NCBI RefSeq assembly: GCF_002848345.1
Contig: NZ_CP025429.1
Span: 4,278,001 to 4,342,000, forward strand
DNA length: 64,000 nucleotides
DNA from: Chromobacterium sp. ATCC 53434
Lineage (GTDB): Bacteria; Pseudomonadota; Gammaproteobacteria; Burkholderiales; Chromobacteriaceae
Direction of reading: 5' to 3'
Part shown: positions 47,511 through 56,274 of the stretch, one piece after another
Position numbering within the stretch: position 1 is the stretch's first letter
Layout: each line of letters begins with the position of its first letter
The notes under the pieces: generated by a model
What the model saw: the letters and a program-made list of their open reading frames with translations, nothing else
Told to the model about the DNA's origin: nothing
Database searches by the model: none
Made by a program: the position numbers and the translations under genes

Positions 47511-47996
47511 ATGAAGAAAGCCCTGCTGATCGCCGTGGCGCTGCTGGTGGCGGCCGGCGTCGCCTACGCGCTGCTGTTCTCGAAAAATCCGGCGCCCGAG
47601 GTCAGCCTGACCTCGCTGAGCGGCGCCAGCACCAGCACCTCCGCGCTGAGGGGCAAGGTGGTGCTGGTGAATTTCTGGGCCACCAGTTGCCCCGGCTGCG
47701 TCGAGGAAATGCCGGAGATCAAGAAGCTGCACCAGCAATACGCCGGCCGCGGCCTCGATGTGCTGGCGGTGGCGATGAGCTACGACCCGCCGAACTACGT
47801 GCAAAGCTACGTCGCCAAGAACCAGCTGCCCTTCTTCGTCGCGCTGGACCCGCAGGGCGCGACGGCCAAGGCCTTCGGCGACATCCAGCTGGCGCCGACG
47901 ACCTTTCTGATCGACAAGCAGGGCAATATCATCAAGCGCTACGTCGGCGTGATGAACTTCGCCGAAGTGCGGCAGCTGATCGAACAGCATCTCTGA
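47511..47996 (+). CDS. TlpA/ResA-type membrane-anchored thioredoxin
   Basis: A 161-residue protein with an N-terminal signal anchor (about 3-21) and a periplasmic thioredoxin domain. The redox centre is CPGC at residues 60-63 in NFWATSCPGCVEEMPE, followed by LAPTTFLIDKQGNIIKRYVG with the cis-proline. Such proteins reduce apocytochrome c or other periplasmic disulfides. It ends the dps-side gene run before a terminator. Confidence 0.92.
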   Translation: MKKALLIAVALLVAAGVAYALLFSKNPAPEVSLTSLSGASTSTSALRGKVVLVNFWATSCPGCVEEMPEIKKLHQQYAGRGLDVLAVAMSYDPPNYVQSYVAKNQLPFFVALDPQGATAKAFGDIQLAPTTFLIDKQGNIIKRYVGVMNFAEVRQLIEQHL

Positions 47997-48017
47997 GAGC
48001 CTGCTCAGCGCCGCCAA

Positions 48018-48046
48018 ACGCCGCCCCGCTCGCCGGGGCGTTTTCT
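48018..48046. terminator. Terminator between the thioredoxin gene and moeB
   Basis: CGCCCCG, a CTCGC loop and CGGGGCG are followed by TTTTC; the converging moeB gene ends at the same place. Confidence 0.82.
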
Positions 48047-48809
48047 ATCCGCCGCCGCACACCGGGCAGCCCGGATCGCGCGGCACGCCGATCTGCTTGA
48101 AGCCGCCGCCCAACGCGTCGTACAGCGTCAGCCGGCCCAGCGCCGGGCGGATGCCGGCCAACAGTTTGACCGCCTCCACCGCCTGCAGGCTGCCTATCGC
48201 GCCGACCAGCGGCGACAGCACGCCGAAGGTGGCGCACGGGCCGTCGTCGGCCTCGCCGTCTTCCGGAAACAGGCAGTGGTAGCACGGCGACGCCGCGTCG
48301 CCGCTGTCGAACACCGCCAGCTGGCCGGCGAAGCGCACCGCGGCGCCGGACACCAGCGGCACCCGCGCGGCGACGCAGGCGCGGTTGACGGCATGGCGGG
48401 TAGCGAAATTGTCGCTGCAGTCCAACACCAGATCGTGCGCAGCCACCTCTTCGATCAAGCGATCGCCGGATAGGCGCTCGGCCAGCGGCGCCACCGTGAC
48501 CGACGGGTTCAGCGCCCGCATCCGCGCGGCCGCCGACTCCGCCTTGCCCCGTCCCAGGCTGGCGTTGTCGTGCGCGATCTGCCGCTGCAGATTGGACAAT
48601 TCCACCGTGTCGTCGTCGACGATGGTGATATGGCCGACGCCGGCGCCGGCCAGGTACAGCGCGACCGGCGAACCCAGGCCGCCGGCGCCGACGATCAGCG
48701 CGCGCGCCGCCAACAGCCGGCGCTGGCCGGTGATGTCGATCTCCGGCAGCAGGATGTGGCGGCTGTAGCGCAGCAACGCCTCGTCGTCCAGTTCGCGTTC
48801 TTGCTCCAT
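48045..48809 (-). CDS. moeB: Molybdopterin-synthase adenylyltransferase MoeB (ThiF/HesA family)
   Basis: An E1-like enzyme that adenylates the C-terminus of MoaD (or ThiS). The product is about 254 residues. RYSRHILLPEIDITGQRRLL, the ATP loop GAGGLGSPVALYLAGAGVG, DDDTVELSNLQRQI and DCSDNFATRHAVN are diagnostic, and two zinc CxxC pairs are present (CYHC and CPVCGG). ATG 48809 is preferred to ATG 48815 because GGAG lies seven bases upstream of it. MoeB and ThiF are hard to separate by sequence alone. Confidence 0.88.
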   Translation of the reverse strand: MEQERELDDEALLRYSRHILLPEIDITGQRRLLAARALIVGAGGLGSPVALYLAGAGVGHITIVDDDTVELSNLQRQIAHDNASLGRGKAESAAARMRALNPSVTVAPLAERLSGDRLIEEVAAHDLVLDCSDNFATRHAVNRACVAARVPLVSGAAVRFAGQLAVFDSGDAASPCYHCLFPEDGEADDGPCATFGVLSPLVGAIGSLQAVEAVKLLAGIRPALGRLTLYDALGGGFKQIGVPRDPGCPVCGGG

Positions 48810-48826
48810 GCTCATGCTCCAGAATG

Positions 48827-48852
48827 CGAAACGCCAGCCGGAAAGGCTGGCG
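48827..48852 (-). terminator. Hairpin downstream of the ntrX repeat array
   Basis: CGCCAGCC, TTTCC loop and GGCTGGCG, followed on the minus strand by TTTCGCATT. A modest terminator for the ntrYX transcript. Confidence 0.55.
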
Positions 48853-48864
48853 TCGATAAGTGAT

Positions 48865-49188
48865 TTGTGTCGAGCAAAACGCCTGAGACAAGGCGCGCCT
48901 CCGCAGACAGTACCAATAGTCCGGCAAGGAGGCTCAACGCGGCATCAGGCGTTTTGCCTTACTCCTCCGCCACCTTGTCCAGCAAAGCGTCCGAGACAAG
49001 GAGCGCCTCCGCAGACAGTACAAATGGTACGGCAAGGAGGCGCAACGCGGTATCGGTCGTTTTGCCTTACTCTTCCGCCACCTTGTCCGGCAAAACGTCT
49101 GAGACAAGGCGCGCCGGCGCAGACAGTACAAATGGTACGGCAAGGCGGCGCAACGCGGTATCGGACGTTTTGCTTTACTCCTCCGCCA
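48865..49188. repeat. Three tandem 108-bp units: palindromic element plus copied ntrX tail
   Basis: Units begin at about 48865, 48973 and 49081 with an exact 108-base period. Each holds an 84-base palindromic element with 13-base terminal inverted repeats (perfect GCAAAACGCCTGA/TCAGGCGTTTTGC in the first unit, 48874-48886 and 48945-48957) and a conserved core (CCGCAGACAGTAC...CGGCAAGG). Between elements are 24-base spacers that repeat the last codons of ntrX (AAGGTGGCGGAGGAGTAA on the minus strand). The rightmost spacer is the real gene end. Copies differ at scattered positions, so the array is not brand new. Confidence 0.88.
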
Positions 49189-50443
49189 CCTTGCGGGCGA
49201 ACTTGATGCCCAGCTGCTTAAGCTTGCGGTACAGGTGGGTGCGCTCCAGGCCCACCTTCTGCGCCACCCGGCTCATATTGCCGTTTTCCAGCGAGATGTG
49301 GTACTCGAAATAGCGCCGCTCCAGCTGCTCGCGCAATTCGCGCAGCGGGATGTTGAAGTCGAAGCCCGACTCCTCCACCGGCTTCTCGTGGCGGAACTGC
49401 GCCAGCACCTTGTTGACCTCGCCGGCGTCGACCTCGTCGGACTCGGCGGTCAGCGCCAGGCTCTTGATGATGCTTCTGAGCTGCTCCAGATTGCCCGGCC
49501 AGTCGTACTGGCGCATCGCGTTCAGTGCCGCGGTGGTCAGCTTGCGCGCCGGCACCTGCTTCGACTCGACCAGCTCGACCAGGATCTGCTCGGCGATGAA
49601 GGTGATGTCCTCGGAATGCTCGCGCAGCGGCGGGATCGGCACGATGACGCTGGACAGCGCCGTCAGCAGCCGGTTGTCGCACTCCGGATCGACCAGCAGC
49701 TCCTGCAGCGGCCGGCTGCAGGAACAGAGCAGCCGGACATTGAAGCGGTCGAGCTTGGACAGCAGGAACAGCAGGCCCTGCTGCACGCGGCGGCTGTACT
49801 GGCCGATCTCCGGCAGATACAGCACGCCGTTATTGGCTTTCTGCAGCAACTCCAGCGGCGCGTCGGCCAGCTGCTCTAGCTTGGCCGGCGTCACCCACGG
49901 CGTGTTGCCCTGGTGGAAGAAGCGCGCCACCAGCTCGAAGCCGGAGCCGGACTCGCCGGTCAACAGCACCGGCGACTTGACCTTGGCCACGCGCTCCAAC
50001 TGGCGCTTCAGCTCCTGTATCGGCTCGCTGCGGCCCAGCTTGTCCAGGTTCAGCGAGGTGTTCGCCTGCATGTCGCCGTACTTCAGCGCGCGCTGAACGG
50101 TGGTCAGCAGCTTCTGCAGGGCGATCGGCTTTTCCAGGAAATCGAAGGCGCCGATGCGGGTGGCCTCGACCGCGGTGTCTATGCTCGCATGGCCGGACAT
50201 CATCACCACCGGCATATTGAGCAGGCCGGACTTGGCCCACTCCTTCAGCAGGGTGACGCCGTCGCAATCGGGCATCCAGATGTCGAGCAGCACCAACGCC
50301 GGACGCGTCTGGTTGCGCAACTGCCTGGCCACTTCGGCGTTTTCCGCCAGGGCCACGGTATAACCTTCGTCCTGCAGGATCTCGGAGAGCAGTTCTCGGA
50401 TACCGATCTCGTCATCCACAATCAAAATATCGCTGCTACGCAT
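49175..50443 (-). CDS. ntrX: Response regulator NtrX with a degenerate sigma-54 AAA+ domain
   Basis: A 422-residue regulator paired with NtrY. The receiver is normal (VDDEIG, phospho-acceptor Asp54 in LLDIWMPDCDG). The central AAA+ domain is eroded. Walker A reads GESGSGFE, with Phe169 replacing the essential Lys. The GAFTGA loop is absent, leaving a gap about 20 residues shorter than in GlrR of this window. Walker B is YLPEIG, with Pro211 in place of Asp. The C-terminal Fis-type helix-turn-helix (NGNMSRVAQKVGLERTHLYRKLKQLG) is intact. It probably works as an ordinary DNA-binding regulator without sigma-54. It overlaps ntrY by one base. Confidence 0.95.
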   Translation of the reverse strand: MRSSDILIVDDEIGIRELLSEILQDEGYTVALAENAEVARQLRNQTRPALVLLDIWMPDCDGVTLLKEWAKSGLLNMPVVMMSGHASIDTAVEATRIGAFDFLEKPIALQKLLTTVQRALKYGDMQANTSLNLDKLGRSEPIQELKRQLERVAKVKSPVLLTGESGSGFELVARFFHQGNTPWVTPAKLEQLADAPLELLQKANNGVLYLPEIGQYSRRVQQGLLFLLSKLDRFNVRLLCSCSRPLQELLVDPECDNRLLTALSSVIVPIPPLREHSEDITFIAEQILVELVESKQVPARKLTTAALNAMRQYDWPGNLEQLRSIIKSLALTAESDEVDAGEVNKVLAQFRHEKPVEESGFDFNIPLRELREQLERRYFEYHISLENGNMSRVAQKVGLERTHLYRKLKQLGIKFARKVAEE

Positions 50444-52554
50444 TAGGCCTCCAGCAATGGCAGGGAGAGAAGGATACGCGCGCCTCGTCGTTCGGCATTA
50501 CCCACGATGACCTGACCATGGTGTTCTTCCATAATCTTCTTGACCACGGCCAGTCCCAGACCGGTTCCCTTGGCTTTGCTGGTCACATAAGGCTCGAACG
50601 CGCGCCTGAGGATGTCGGGGCTGAAGCCCGCGCCATTGTCCTCGACGCAGACGAGCGCGTTTCCTTCTTCTTGTCGGCTGCTAATTTGAATCATCGGGAT
50701 GCCAACGTCAAGGACTGCATCCTGAGCGTTCTGCATCAGATTATGCAGCACCTGGCGCAACAGGGCGGCATCGCCCATGACAGTCAACGGCACCTCTTCC
50801 AGCGCAATCTTAACAGCAGGATTGGATTCGTAAAGGGCCATCACCTCGCGAACCACCTGATTGAGATCAAGCTTGACCAGTTTGATCCTCGGCGCGCGGG
50901 CATAGTCGCGGAACGCGTCCACCATGCTTTTCAAGGCGCCGACCTGCTTGATGATGGTGTCGGTCGAGCGTTTCAGCATGTCGGCGTCCGCGCCTTCCAG
51001 CTTGTCCGCCAGCTTCATCGCCAGCCGTTCGGCCGACAGCTGGATCGGCGTCAGCGGGTTGCGGATCTCGTGCGCCAGCCGCTTGGCCACCTCGCCCCAG
51101 GCCGCGTCGCGCTGGGCGCGCCCCAGCTCGGTGATGTCGTCGAACACCAGCACATAGCCGTCGCTGGAGTGTTCCGGCAACCGCGCGCCGCGCACCAAGA
51201 GCGTGCGCTCGCCCTGGCTGGTCTCGTAGTTCAGCTGGGTCTGCCAATCGCTTTCGACGTCGCTGTCGGCATGCTCCATCACCGTTTCCACCAGCGGCGC
51301 CACCGCCGGGATCGCGCCGCCCCAGTCCGGGAAGCCGCGCTCGGCCAGTTGGCTGAAGTCTACCCCGAGTATGCGCGAGGCGCTGCTGTTGGCGGCGCGT
51401 ATCTGCCAGTCCCGGCCGAAGGCGATGACGCCGGCCGACAGGTTGGCCAGTATGCTCTCCAGGTACAGCTTGCCGCCTTCCAGCTCGCTGCGGCTCTTGT
51501 CCGCCACCTGGCGCGCCTCGTCCAGCTGCTGGGTCATGCGGTTGAACAAGGTGGTCAGCATGCCCAGCTCGTCGCGGCGGTAGACCGGATGGCGCTTGGA
51601 GAAGTCGCCCTGCGCCACCGCCCGCGTGCCGGCCGCCAGTTCGGACAGCGGCGCCGACAGGCGCTCGGACAGGAACAGCGCGAAGGCCAGCGCGGCGGTC
51701 AGCGCCAGCAGCACCGCCAGCGCCAGCGTCAGCATGTAGAAAGTGCGCAGACCCTGGCGCGACAGCAACAGCTGGCGGTATTCGGAACGGGCGCTCTCTA
51801 TCTGCTCGGCGTCGCGGCTGATGTCGCCGGGCGCCGCCTGCAACAGTTGCAGCACCCGCGACGATTCGTCCGGCGCCCGATAGGCCAGCAGCACCCGCAG
51901 GGCCAGGCCGTTATTGCCGTCGTTTTCTATGCTTTGCTGCGGCGCGCGCAGCTTGACGCCGCGCAGGGCCTCGCGCGTCGGCGCCGCCGGCGGCGGCCGG
52001 GAGCCGGAGGCGGCGAAAGCCACCAGCCGGCCGTCGGCGCGGCTGAAGACCGCGATTTCCTTCAGCCCCAGCTGCTCGCGCATCCGCTCCAGCTGCACCG
52101 GCAGCTGACCGTCCGGCAACGGCTCCACTTCCTCCAGCACCATCCGGCCCTTGCGGCCGACATCGTCGAGCACATAGTTCAGCGCGCTGCGGCCAAGCAC
52201 CAGGCCGCGGTCCAGCGCCGCCTCGACGCGGACGTCGAACCAGCTTTCTATGCTTCGGGTCAGGAACTGCGCCGACACGGTGAACACCAACAGGCCCGGC
52301 ACCAGCGCGACGCCGGCGAACATCAGCGCCAGCTTCTGCGTCAGCTTCGCGCCGAACACCCGGTTTCTGACCCGCTGCCGGAGCCGCCACAGCTGGCGGC
52401 CGACCACGCTGAGCAGCGCCAGCAGCAGCAGGCCGTTCAGGCCGAACACCCACCAGTAGTAATCGTTGAGCTTGGAGGCGTTGCCGGTCGCCACCGCCAG
52501 CAGGTAGAGCAGGATCGCGCCGACGGTCGCCATCGCGATGGTGGCGTAGCGCAT
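50443..52554 (-). CDS. ntrY: Membrane sensor histidine kinase NtrY
   Basis: A 703-residue NtrY-type kinase. Three N-terminal membrane helices lie at about 5-22, 33-52 and 80-100, followed by a large periplasmic region, a further helix around 275-297, HAMP (RLSAPLSELAAGTRAVAQGDFSKRH), a PAS domain (LANLSAGVIAFGRDWQIRAAN), HisKA with the acceptor His495 in HEIRNPLTPIQLSAERL, and HATPase_c (NLMQNAQDAV, DNGAGF, GTGLGLAVVKKI). In Neisseria and alphaproteobacteria NtrYX affects respiration and nitrogen control. It is coupled by overlap to both neighbours. Confidence 0.96.
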   Translation of the reverse strand: MRYATIAMATVGAILLYLLAVATGNASKLNDYYWWVFGLNGLLLLALLSVVGRQLWRLRQRVRNRVFGAKLTQKLALMFAGVALVPGLLVFTVSAQFLTRSIESWFDVRVEAALDRGLVLGRSALNYVLDDVGRKGRMVLEEVEPLPDGQLPVQLERMREQLGLKEIAVFSRADGRLVAFAASGSRPPPAAPTREALRGVKLRAPQQSIENDGNNGLALRVLLAYRAPDESSRVLQLLQAAPGDISRDAEQIESARSEYRQLLLSRQGLRTFYMLTLALAVLLALTAALAFALFLSERLSAPLSELAAGTRAVAQGDFSKRHPVYRRDELGMLTTLFNRMTQQLDEARQVADKSRSELEGGKLYLESILANLSAGVIAFGRDWQIRAANSSASRILGVDFSQLAERGFPDWGGAIPAVAPLVETVMEHADSDVESDWQTQLNYETSQGERTLLVRGARLPEHSSDGYVLVFDDITELGRAQRDAAWGEVAKRLAHEIRNPLTPIQLSAERLAMKLADKLEGADADMLKRSTDTIIKQVGALKSMVDAFRDYARAPRIKLVKLDLNQVVREVMALYESNPAVKIALEEVPLTVMGDAALLRQVLHNLMQNAQDAVLDVGIPMIQISSRQEEGNALVCVEDNGAGFSPDILRRAFEPYVTSKAKGTGLGLAVVKKIMEEHHGQVIVGNAERRGARILLSLPLLEA

Positions 52555-53150
52555 CAGCCGGCGTCCTTGACGTCGAGCTTGATCCAGTCGGACTCCAGCG
52601 ACCAGTCGTCGGAGCCGAAGGCGTTCATCTGGAACGGTTTGGGCAATTCGCTGATATCCAGCAGCAGCCGGACCTGGCCGGCGACCTGGCCCGGTTTCTT
52701 CGGATCCAGCGCGCCGGGCGTCAGCACGCGCCAGCCCTGGATCGCGCCGATGGCGGCCAAGGCTTCACGCAAGGTGGGATAGTAATTGGACAGGCTGCCT
52801 ATGCTGACGCGGTAGCGGCCGGTCAGCGGCTGATAGGACAGCTTGAAGCCCAGTTGGGCGTGCGGATCGAACCACTCGCGCAAGCTGAGATAGTAGGCGG
52901 TGGTGCGCGGCCGCGTCAGCTGGAACTCCAGGCGGAAGCCCAGCACCACGCCCTGCTGCAGCGCCTCGCTGAGGCTGGGCGTCAGCTTGGTCAGAAAACG
53001 GGTGCTGACCGACAGCGTGCCGTCGGACATCACCTCGGCCTCGGCGCGGCGCGAAGCGATGGAGTCGGCCTGCGCCGCCGGCAACAGGCAGCACAACAGG
53101 GCCAACGCCAGACTAAGATTTCGCAAGCAGCGCGTAATAGAAGCCGTCAT
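52554..53150 (-). CDS. DUF4390 exported protein
   Basis: A 198-residue protein with a signal peptide (LSLALALLCCLLPAAQA) and a DUF4390-type body (AEAEVMSDGTLSVSTRFLTKLTPSLSEAL..., YYLSLREWFDPHAQLGFKLSYQPLTGRYRV). Family proteins in betaproteobacteria regularly sit between rsmB and ntrY, as here, and have no known function. Its start overlaps the rsmB end by 38 bases; a GTG at 53159 is an alternative start. Confidence 0.88.
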   Translation of the reverse strand: MTASITRCLRNLSLALALLCCLLPAAQADSIASRRAEAEVMSDGTLSVSTRFLTKLTPSLSEALQQGVVLGFRLEFQLTRPRTTAYYLSLREWFDPHAQLGFKLSYQPLTGRYRVSIGSLSNYYPTLREALAAIGAIQGWRVLTPGALDPKKPGQVAGQVRLLLDISELPKPFQMNAFGSDDWSLESDWIKLDVKDAG

Positions 53151-54363
53151 GTCGCTCACAGGGCAGCAGTTGCTCCTGCTTCAGGCACGCCGCATCCGGG
53201 TGGCGCGCGAGAAAGCTTTCCAATTGCTGGCGGTTTTCTTCGGGAAAAATCGAGCAGGTAGCGTATAGCATTTTGCCGCCGCTGGCGAGCAGCGACCACA
53301 GCGCGTCGGCCATCGCCGCCTGCTGGCGTCCCAGCGCGGCGAAATCGCCGGGACGGCGCAGCCACTTGATGTCGGGATGGCGGCGCACGACGCCGGAGGC
53401 CGAGCATGGCACATCGGCCAGGATGCGGTCGAACGGCTTGCCGTCCCACCAGTCCTGCGGCCGCGCCGCGTCGGCCTGGCGCAGCTCGGCGTTCAGGCCC
53501 AGCCGCTCCAGATTGTCGCCGACCCGCGCGAGACGAGCGGCGTCGATATCGAGCGCGGTGACTTCCAGATCGGCCAGCTCCAGCATGTGGCCGGTCTTGC
53601 CGCCCGGCGCCGCGCAGGCGTCCAGCACCCTCAGACCCGGCGCCAACTCCAGCCAGTGGGCCGCGCGCTGCGCGCCCTCGTCCTGCACCGACACGTCGCC
53701 GTCGGCGAAGCCCGGCAACTCGCGCACCGCCACCGGCTTGGCCACCCGGACGGCGTCGCCGCCCAGCGCCGAGGCGGCCATGCCGGCTTCCTCCAGCCGC
53801 GCCAGATACGCGTCGACCGTGCCGCGGCGGCGGTTGACCCGCAGCGTCAGCGGCGGATGGACGTTGCTGGCGTCGACGATGGCGCGCCATTCGCCGGGAT
53901 AGCCGTCCTTCAGCCGCGCCACCCACCAGTCCGGGTGGTTGGACCAGGCCGCCTCATCGGCGGTCGCGGCGGCCAGCACCTCGTCGCGGCGACGCTGGAA
54001 GTTGCGCAGCACGCCGTTGACCAGGCCCTTGAACTTGCCGCGCGCCAGCAGGCCGGCCTGGGTCACCGCCTCGTTCACCACCGCGTACGGCGCGGCGCGG
54101 GTATGCTGCAACTGGTACAGCGCCACCAGCAGCAAACGCTCCACGCCCGGTTCCGGCAGCGGATTGGGCACCAGTTGGCGCAGGCAGTGGCGCAGCACGC
54201 CCAGATGGCGCAGGCTGCCGTAGCTGAGGTCCTGCAGCGCGCCGCGCTCGGCGGCGCTCAGCCCCGCCTGCTGGCGCTGGGCGTCGGCCAGCGCCTCGGT
54301 CAGGGTCGTGCCGTCCTCGATGCGGGCCAGGATGTCGGCGGCCAGTTGCTGGATATGATGCAT
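53113..54363 (-). CDS. rsmB: 16S rRNA (cytosine-967-C5)-methyltransferase RsmB
   Basis: RsmB methylates C967 of 16S rRNA. The 416-residue enzyme has the NusB-like RNA-binding N-domain (LQDLSYGSLRHLGVLRHCL, PYAVVNEAVTQA) and a Rossmann methyltransferase domain: VQDEGAQRAAHWL, SAM loop DACAAPGGKTGHML, LADVPCSASGVVRRHPDIKWLR with one catalytic Cys, and YATCSIFPEEN with the second. ATG 54363 begins the family similarity. A terminator separates it from htpX upstream. Confidence 0.97.
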   Translation of the reverse strand: MHHIQQLAADILARIEDGTTLTEALADAQRQQAGLSAAERGALQDLSYGSLRHLGVLRHCLRQLVPNPLPEPGVERLLLVALYQLQHTRAAPYAVVNEAVTQAGLLARGKFKGLVNGVLRNFQRRRDEVLAAATADEAAWSNHPDWWVARLKDGYPGEWRAIVDASNVHPPLTLRVNRRRGTVDAYLARLEEAGMAASALGGDAVRVAKPVAVRELPGFADGDVSVQDEGAQRAAHWLELAPGLRVLDACAAPGGKTGHMLELADLEVTALDIDAARLARVGDNLERLGLNAELRQADAARPQDWWDGKPFDRILADVPCSASGVVRRHPDIKWLRRPGDFAALGRQQAAMADALWSLLASGGKMLYATCSIFPEENRQQLESFLARHPDAACLKQEQLLPCERHDGFYYALLAKS

Positions 54364-54377
54364 GGCGATTCTTTCGA

Positions 54378-54407
54378 TAAAACAAGGCCAGTCCGCGGGG
54401 ACTGGCC
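54378..54407 (-). terminator. Intrinsic terminator after htpX
   Basis: On the minus strand GGCCAGTCC, loop CCGC, GGACTGGCC and then TTGTTTTAT, between the htpX stop and rsmB. It implies at least partly separate expression of rsmB and ntrYX. Confidence 0.85.
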
Positions 54408-54431
54408 GGGATGCGTGGAAGTCTGGCGCGC

Positions 54432-55289
54432 TCAGCGGCCGCCGCGCGCCAGCGCGTGCAGCCGCTCTATGCGTTCGGCGGTGTGCGGGTGGGTGCGGAA
54501 CAAATCGCCCAGCGCGCCGCCGCCGGACAGCGGATTGATGATCATCATCTGCGCCGTTTCCGGATGGGCTTCGGCCGTCGGCATCGCGATGCCCTGGGCG
54601 TAATATTCTATCTTCTGCAGCGCGGCGGCCAGCGCCAGCGGATCGCCGCTGATCTCGGCGCCGCCGCGGTCGGCCTCGAACTCGCGCGCGCGCGAGATCG
54701 CCATCTGGATCAGGCCCGCCGCCATCGGCGCCAGCAAGGCCACCGCGAGGCGCGGCAGCCAGCCGACAGGCTGGCCGTTCTCGTCGCGGCCGCCGAAGAA
54801 CATCGCGAAATTGGCCAGCGCCGAGATCGCGCCGGCCATCGTCGCGGAAATGGTGGAAATCAACGTGTCGCGGTGTTTGACGTGGGCCAGCTCGTGCGCC
54901 ATCACGCCGCGCAGCTCGCGGTAGTCCAGCATGCGCATGATGCCGCTGGTGGCGGCCACCGCGGCGTTTTCCGGGTCGCGTCCGGTGGCGAAGGCGTTCG
55001 GCTGCTCCTCGTGGATCACGTAGACGCGCGGCATCGGCAGGCCGGCGCGCTGCGCCAGCTCGGCCACCATGCCGTAGAACTCCGGCGCGCTGCTGGCGTC
55101 CACTTCCTGCGCGTTGTACATCGACAGCACCATGCGGTCGGAATTCCACCAGGCGAACAGATTCATGCCGCCGCCGAACAGCAGCGCCAGCAACATGCCG
55201 CCCTTGCCGCCTATCAGGCCGCCGATCAGGACGAACAAGGCCATGATCGCGGCCATCAGCACCGTGGTCTTGAGCCAGTTGTCGTTCAT
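54432..55289 (-). CDS. htpX: Membrane zinc metalloprotease HtpX
   Basis: HtpX degrades misfolded membrane proteins. The 285-residue protein has two N-terminal helices (about 7-25 and 30-47), the zinc site HELAHVKH with the third ligand Glu in [13 protein letters not shown], and two further helices around 150-200. [17 protein letters not shown] is typical of the family. It lies 42 bases downstream of fmt. Confidence 0.96.
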   Translation of the reverse strand: MNDNWLKTTVLMAAIMALFVLIGGLIGGKGGMLLALLFGGGMNLFAWWNSDRMVLSMYNAQEVDASSAPEFYGMVAELAQRAGLPMPRVYVIHEEQPNAFATGRDPENAAVAATSGIMRMLDYRELRGVMAHELAHVKHRDTLISTISATMAGAISALANFAMFFGGRDENGQPVGWLPRLAVALLAPMAAGLIQMAISRAREFEADRGGAEISGDPLALAAALQKIEYYAQGIAMPTAEAHPETAQMMIINPLSGGGALGDLFRTHPHTAERIERLHALARGGR

Positions 55290-55331
55290 GCTTTCCTTTC
55301 GAACCCGCTGTTTTACATCAGGCTTAGTGCG

Positions 55332-56255
55332 TCAAACGCCCAAACGGGTTCCCGCCGGCAGGCTCTTGCCGGCGACGAAGTCGCGCGCGGCCAGCCGCTT
55401 GCCGCCGGCGGCCTGCAGCAGGGCGACGCGCACCAGGCCTTGCCCGGCGCCGACCAACACCCCGTCGGCGTCGGCCGACACGACAACGCCCGGCTCGGCC
55501 GAGCCGGCCTCGGCGCTCGCCATCCACAGCTTCAGCGGCTCGCCGCCAAGCTGGGTGAAGGCGCCCGGCGCCGGATTGTAGGCGCGGATCGCCCGGGCGA
55601 CGTCCTCGGCCGGCAGCGTCCAGTCCACCTCGGCCTCGGCCTTGGACAGCTTCTGCGCGTAGGTGACGCCGTCCTCCGGCTGCCGTTGCGGCCGGATCGC
55701 GTCCAGCCGGCCCAGCGTCTCGACGATGGCCTGGGCGCCGCAGGCGGCCAGCTTGTCGTGCAGCGTGGCGGCGGTCTCGTCGGCGGCGATCGCCACCGGG
55801 TGCACGCTCAGCATGTCGCCGGTGTCCAGGCCGACGTCCATCTGCATGATGGTGATGCCGGTCTCGCCGTCGCCCGCCAGGATCGCGCGCTGGATCGGCG
55901 CGGCGCCGCGCCAGCGCGGCAACAGCGACGCGTGGATGTTCAGGCAGCCGCGCGCCGGGATTTCCAGCACGTCCTGCGGCAGGATCAGGCCGTAGGCGGC
56001 CACCACCATCACATCGGCGCCGACGTCGCGCAGCATCTGCTGCGCCTCGAGGTTGCCGCGCAGCTTTTCCGGCTGTTCGACGCGCAAGCCGTGGGCCAGC
56101 GCCACTTCCTTGACCGGGCTCGGCTTCAGCTTCATGCCGCGGCCGGCCGGCCGGTCCGGCTGGGTCAACACCAGCGCGATCTGGTGGCCGGCGGCTATCA
56201 GCTCGCGCAGCGCGGCGGCGGCGAATTCCGGCGTACCGGCGAAAATCAGTTTCAT
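55332..56255 (-). CDS. fmt: Methionyl-tRNA formyltransferase
   Basis: Fmt formylates initiator Met-tRNA. The 307-residue enzyme shows KLIFAGTPEFAAAALREL, VLTQPDRPAGRGMKLKPSPVK, the catalytic Asn-His-Asp region GCLNIHASLLPRWRGAAPIQRAI and MQMDVGLDTGDML, then a C-terminal tRNA-binding domain. In most bacteria it is directly downstream of def; here a 193-base inverted-repeat element lies between them. Confidence 0.97.
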   Translation of the reverse strand: MKLIFAGTPEFAAAALRELIAAGHQIALVLTQPDRPAGRGMKLKPSPVKEVALAHGLRVEQPEKLRGNLEAQQMLRDVGADVMVVAAYGLILPQDVLEIPARGCLNIHASLLPRWRGAAPIQRAILAGDGETGITIMQMDVGLDTGDMLSVHPVAIAADETAATLHDKLAACGAQAIVETLGRLDAIRPQRQPEDGVTYAQKLSKAEAEVDWTLPAEDVARAIRAYNPAPGAFTQLGGEPLKLWMASAEAGSAEPGVVVSADADGVLVGAGQGLVRVALLQAAGGKRLAARDFVAGKSLPAGTRLGV

Positions 56256-56274
56256 CGTTCGGACTTTCCGCTAC

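Noticed and set aside
48865..49188. The regularly spaced repeats as a CRISPR array
   Set aside because: Units are 108 bp with 84-bp palindromes and near-identical 24-bp spacers derived from ntrX; CRISPR arrays have short repeats and unique spacers.
48808..49313. Overlapping plus-strand frames of about 130-150 codons with internal peptide repeats
   Set aside because: The peptide repeats only reflect the 108-bp DNA repeat, and the frames run into antisense ntrX.
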